Below, in pieces: positions 60,873 through 64,000 of a stretch of DNA of 64,000 bases. The notes beneath the pieces were generated by a model. It saw only the letters and a list, made by a program, of their open reading frames with translations, was not told the DNA's origin and ran no database searches. A program made the translations under genes and the position numbers. The stretch covers positions 137,414 to 201,413 of the forward strand of contig NZ_AXAU01000004.1 of the NCBI RefSeq assembly GCF_000472965.1. The letters are read 5' to 3'. This DNA comes from Bradyrhizobium murdochi. GTDB lineage: Bacteria; Pseudomonadota; Alphaproteobacteria; Rhizobiales; Xanthobacteraceae. Each line of letters starts with the position of its first letter. Position 1 is the stretch's first letter.

Positions 60873-63800
60873 ATGCGCGACCTGTTTCACCACCTGCGAA
60901 GCATGAAGGCGCGGACCGCGGCCGCTGGACGGCACCTTGCCGCAACGATCCGGGGCCCGGTGTTGTGGCTGACCCTTTGCGGCGGCTTGCTGGTCGCGGC
61001 GATTTTCGTCGGCACCATCATGATGGCCGGCGAGTTCCGTGAGCGCGCGCTTGTCAACAGCGAGCGCGAGCTGGAGAACACCGTTCTTCTGCTCGCCCGC
61101 CATTTCGACCAGCAGTTCGAGGACTCCGACACGCTCGCCGACGACGTGATCTCCCGGCTGCAGATCTCCGGCATCGGCTCGGAGAAGGACTTCCGGCAAC
61201 GCGTCGCGAGCGCGGAAGCGCACGAGATCTTGAGATCGAAGGCGGGCGTCTTGTCCTATCTCGGTGACATCTCGATCTTCGATTCCAATGGAGACATGAT
61301 CAACTGGTCGCGGCCGCTGCCAGCGCCCAAGCTCAACATTTCCGAGCGGGCCTATTTCAAGAGCTTCAAGTTCGATTCGCGATCACCCTCCATTCTGGCC
61401 GAGTCGGTTCGCAGCTATCTTACGGGCAACCTGAATTCCGTTATCGCCCATCGATTGAAGGGCGACGACGGCATCTTCCTCGGCGTGATGACGCGGCGCA
61501 TCAACCCCGCCAACTACGAAAAGTTCTTCGCTTCCGTCGCGCTCGGATCCGGCGCCGCCATTTCGATGTTTCATGCCGACGGCACCTTGCTGGCCCGCTA
61601 TCCGCGTGTCGACGCACTGATCGGTCAGAACTTTTCGAACGCGCCGCTGCTGCAGCGCGTGCGGGAAAGCGGCGGCGCACAGACGCTGCGCGTGCAAAGT
61701 CCGATCGACCAGACTGCCAGACTGGGATCTGCGGCTCCGCTCGCGCATTACTCGGGCGTGGTGGTCGCGACCAACACGGTTGCCGCCGCACTCGCCGACT
61801 GGCAGGAGCAAACCAGTTTCCTGCTCATCGCGGCAACGCTGTCCGCTGTGGTGATTGCCCTGATCCTGTTCCTGATCATCCGGCAGATCACCCGGCAGAG
61901 CCGCGAAGCGCAGCAGCGGCTCGAAACGGAGCGGGGCCGGCTCGATACCGCCCTGAACAACATGATTCAGGGTCTGGCAACGTTCGACGCCTCGGCTCGC
62001 CTCGTCACCTTCAACCAGCGCTACATCGACATGCACAATCTGTCGGTAGACGTGGTCAAGCCCGGCTGTCATCTTCGCGACCTGATGCAGCATCGCAAGG
62101 ATCGCGGCTCGTTCGATGGCGACATAGATGAGTTCTGCGATTCGGTCGTGCAGAACATCGCGCGCGGAGAGGCGAGTCACAGCGTCACCCAATGCGCCGA
62201 CGGGCGCACATTCCTGACGGTGAGAAAGCCGCTGGTGGATGGCGGCTGGATCGCCACCATGGAAGACATCACCGAGCGGCGCAACCTCGAGCAGGAGCGC
62301 GACCGCAACTACGCCTTCCTGAGCCAGATCATCGATCACATCCCCTCCCAAATCACCGTGAAGGACGTGCAAGACCGGCGCTATCTGCTGGTCAACCGCG
62401 TGGCGGAAGCCCAGTTCGGCATCTCGCGCGACCTGATCATCGGCAGGACGGCCTCCGACATCTTTCCGCAGGCCGCCGCCGAGATCATCGCGGCCGACGA
62501 AGAGAAAACGCTGCAGTCTCCCGACGGCCTATTCAAGGACGAACATGTCTGGGAAACCCAGGGGATGGGCCCGCGCTACGTCACCTCCAAACGGCTCGGA
62601 ATCCGCAACGCGGCGGGCCAGGCCCGTTACATCATCAACGTCGTCGACGACGTTACCGAGCGCCGGCTTGCCAACGAGAAGATCGCGCATCTGGCGCATT
62701 ACGACGCGCTGACCGACCTTCCGAACCGGGTGCTGTTCCGCGAGCAGATCGAGCGCGAGCTTCGCAAGGCCGCAGGCGGCGACCGATTCGCATTGCTCTA
62801 TATCGACATCGACGAATTCAAGGGCATCAACGACTCGCTCGGACACCATGTCGGCGACGAACTCCTGAAGGCGGTCGCAGCCTGCCTCAAGGACTGCATC
62901 AAGCCCGGCGATCTGATCGCCCGTCTCGGCGGCGACGAATTCGCTGTGATCCAGACCGCGATCGGCGGCCGCACGGAGGTCGAGGAATTCGTGGCCCGCG
63001 TTTACGAGGCAATACGGCAGCCCTATCAGTGCCTCGGCCATCATCTCTCGACTGATGCGAGCATCGGCATCGCGCTCGCGCCGGAGGACGGCATCGAACT
63101 CGACCAGTTGATCAAGCACGCCGACCTTGCCATGTACGCCGCCAAGGCCGAGGGACGCCGCACCCATCGCTTCTTCGAGCCAGCGATGGATGCGCGCGCC
63201 CAGGCACGGCTCACCATGGAGCAGGATCTGCGACAGGCATTGGCCGACGGCGGCTTCGAAATTCATTACCAGCCGCTGCTCGATCTCGCGAGCGGCGAGG
63301 TGACGGGCTGCGAGGCGCTGTTGCGTTGGCGGCATCCCGAACGCGGCATGGTCTCTCCGGCCGAATTCATCCCGATTGCCGAAGACACCGGCCTGATCAA
63401 CGAGCTCGGCGATTGGGTCATGCAGACCGCCTGCACCGAGGCGGCCGGCTGGCCGTCCCGGGTCAGGCTCGCCGTCAACGTTTCTCCGATCCAGTTGAAG
63501 TCGCCGACGCTGGCGCTGCGGATCACCGGCGCGCTGGCTGCCTCCGGCCTGCCGCCCGACCGGCTCGAGATCGAAATCACCGAGGCGGTGCTGATCCATG
63601 ACGACGAAACCGCGCTCGCCATCCTGCATCAGCTCCGCGCCATCGGCGTGCGCATCGCGCTCGACGATTTCGGCACCGGCTTCTCCTCGCTGAGCTATCT
63701 GAAGCGATTCCCGTTCGACAAGATCAAGATCGACCGCTGCTTCGTCAGCGACATCGAGGTCGACGGCTCGGCGGCGATCGTGCAGGCGGTGGTGAACATT

Positions 63801-63980
63801 GCAGCCGCCCGCAACATGACCACGACGGCGGAAGGCGTCGAGACCGAGCAGCAGCGCGAGCTGCTGCGCCAACTCGGCTGCACCCAGATGCAGGGCTACC
63901 TGTTCAGCGCACCGAAGCCGGCGGCCGATGCGAGGCGGTTGCTGGGCGCGCGATTGGAGACCGCTACGGCGGTTGCCTGA
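60873..63980 (+). CDS. Membrane sensor with Cache-PAS-PAS-GGDEF-EAL domains
   Basis: This 1035-residue c-di-GMP enzyme starts at an ATG after AAGGGAG. Transmembrane helices near residues 30-50 and 315-340 flank a periplasmic Cache-type sensor (about 55-305). A PAS-like fold comes next (MIQGLATFDASARLVTFNQRY), then a PAS domain (LSQIIDHIPSQITVKDVQDRRYL split across strands), a canonical GGDEF at 686-690 and EAL at 814-816. The EAL residues (NVSPIQLK, IEITEAV, DDFGTGFSSLSYLK, KIDRCFV, EGVET, QGYLFS) are intact, so both synthesis and breakdown are possible. Confidence 0.94.
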   Translation: MRDLFHHLRSMKARTAAAGRHLAATIRGPVLWLTLCGGLLVAAIFVGTIMMAGEFRERALVNSERELENTVLLLARHFDQQFEDSDTLADDVISRLQISGIGSEKDFRQRVASAEAHEILRSKAGVLSYLGDISIFDSNGDMINWSRPLPAPKLNISERAYFKSFKFDSRSPSILAESVRSYLTGNLNSVIAHRLKGDDGIFLGVMTRRINPANYEKFFASVALGSGAAISMFHADGTLLARYPRVDALIGQNFSNAPLLQRVRESGGAQTLRVQSPIDQTARLGSAAPLAHYSGVVVATNTVAAALADWQEQTSFLLIAATLSAVVIALILFLIIRQITRQSREAQQRLETERGRLDTALNNMIQGLATFDASARLVTFNQRYIDMHNLSVDVVKPGCHLRDLMQHRKDRGSFDGDIDEFCDSVVQNIARGEASHSVTQCADGRTFLTVRKPLVDGGWIATMEDITERRNLEQERDRNYAFLSQIIDHIPSQITVKDVQDRRYLLVNRVAEAQFGISRDLIIGRTASDIFPQAAAEIIAADEEKTLQSPDGLFKDEHVWETQGMGPRYVTSKRLGIRNAAGQARYIINVVDDVTERRLANEKIAHLAHYDALTDLPNRVLFREQIERELRKAAGGDRFALLYIDIDEFKGINDSLGHHVGDELLKAVAACLKDCIKPGDLIARLGGDEFAVIQTAIGGRTEVEEFVARVYEAIRQPYQCLGHHLSTDASIGIALAPEDGIELDQLIKHADLAMYAAKAEGRRTHRFFEPAMDARAQARLTMEQDLRQALADGGFEIHYQPLLDLASGEVTGCEALLRWRHPERGMVSPAEFIPIAEDTGLINELGDWVMQTACTEAAGWPSRVRLAVNVSPIQLKSPTLALRITGALAASGLPPDRLEIEITEAVLIHDDETALAILHQLRAIGVRIALDDFGTGFSSLSYLKRFPFDKIKIDRCFVSDIEVDGSAAIVQAVVNIAAARNMTTTAEGVETEQQRELLRQLGCTQMQGYLFSAPKPAADARRLLGARLETATAVA

Positions 63981-64000
63981 CGCCGTTCCAGCGCGGCGGC

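Overview
The window is chromosomal DNA from a high-GC alphaproteobacterium. It most resembles Bradyrhizobium or a close relative in the Nitrobacteraceae. The reasons are the RegSR-type redox two-component pair, GlnD, an MmcB-like protein, several branched-chain-amino-acid (LIV) type binding proteins, the protein sequences recognised, and many short hairpin-forming intergenic repeats of the kind scattered through Bradyrhizobium genomes. This assignment is by recognition; no database search was run. No rRNA, tRNA, CRISPR array or phage region was seen. One insertion sequence is present.

Layout. (1) 1-5.8 kb: end of a DMT exporter gene, a Zur/Fur repressor, a marR-emrAB-type efflux operon, and an arsR / AHSA1-domain / GyrI-like cluster. 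(2) 5.9-8.1 kb: a CPA2 cation/proton antiporter with two C-terminal USP domains. (3) 8.2-19.6 kb: ten genes on the minus strand that read as one catabolic unit: pcaF, pcaH, pcaG, a LysR regulator, a shikimate dehydrogenase, a complete LIV-type ABC importer, and a 3-dehydroshikimate dehydratase fused to an HPPD-like dioxygenase domain. Together they could import shikimate or quinate-like compounds and convert them through 3-dehydroshikimate and protocatechuate into the beta-ketoadipate pathway. (4) 19.9-28.5 kb: mutS, a membrane protein whose 5' end abuts a decayed IS481-family element, osmC and glnD. (5) 28.6-33.6 kb: a PAS sensor kinase, a FixJ-like regulator and a lone receiver protein, followed by tiny cysteine-rich ORFs and an O6-alkylguanine-DNA alkyltransferase. 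(6) 33.8-43.9 kb: two very similar orphan LIV-type binding proteins, a DUF1330 protein, a class A penicillin-binding protein, a YgjP-like metalloprotease, an intracellular PHA depolymerase and an ABC-2 exporter. (7) 44-57.7 kb: regS/regR, a SulP permease, mmcB, an RMD1-family protein, a metallo-beta-lactamase-fold hydrolase, a secreted-type PHB/feruloyl esterase relative, an MFS pump, a luciferase-like monooxygenase, a cytochrome P450, a cupin and an SDR. (8) 57.8-64 kb: an HWE sensor kinase and two GGDEF-EAL proteins.

The strongest biological story is the shikimate/protocatechuate module with its dedicated importer and a palindromic LysR-type site. The strongest structural story is the dense set of intergenic hairpin repeats: four families with two or three copies, plus singletons. 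One copy forms the immediate leader of mutS. I did not find a defence island or an obviously unprecedented system.
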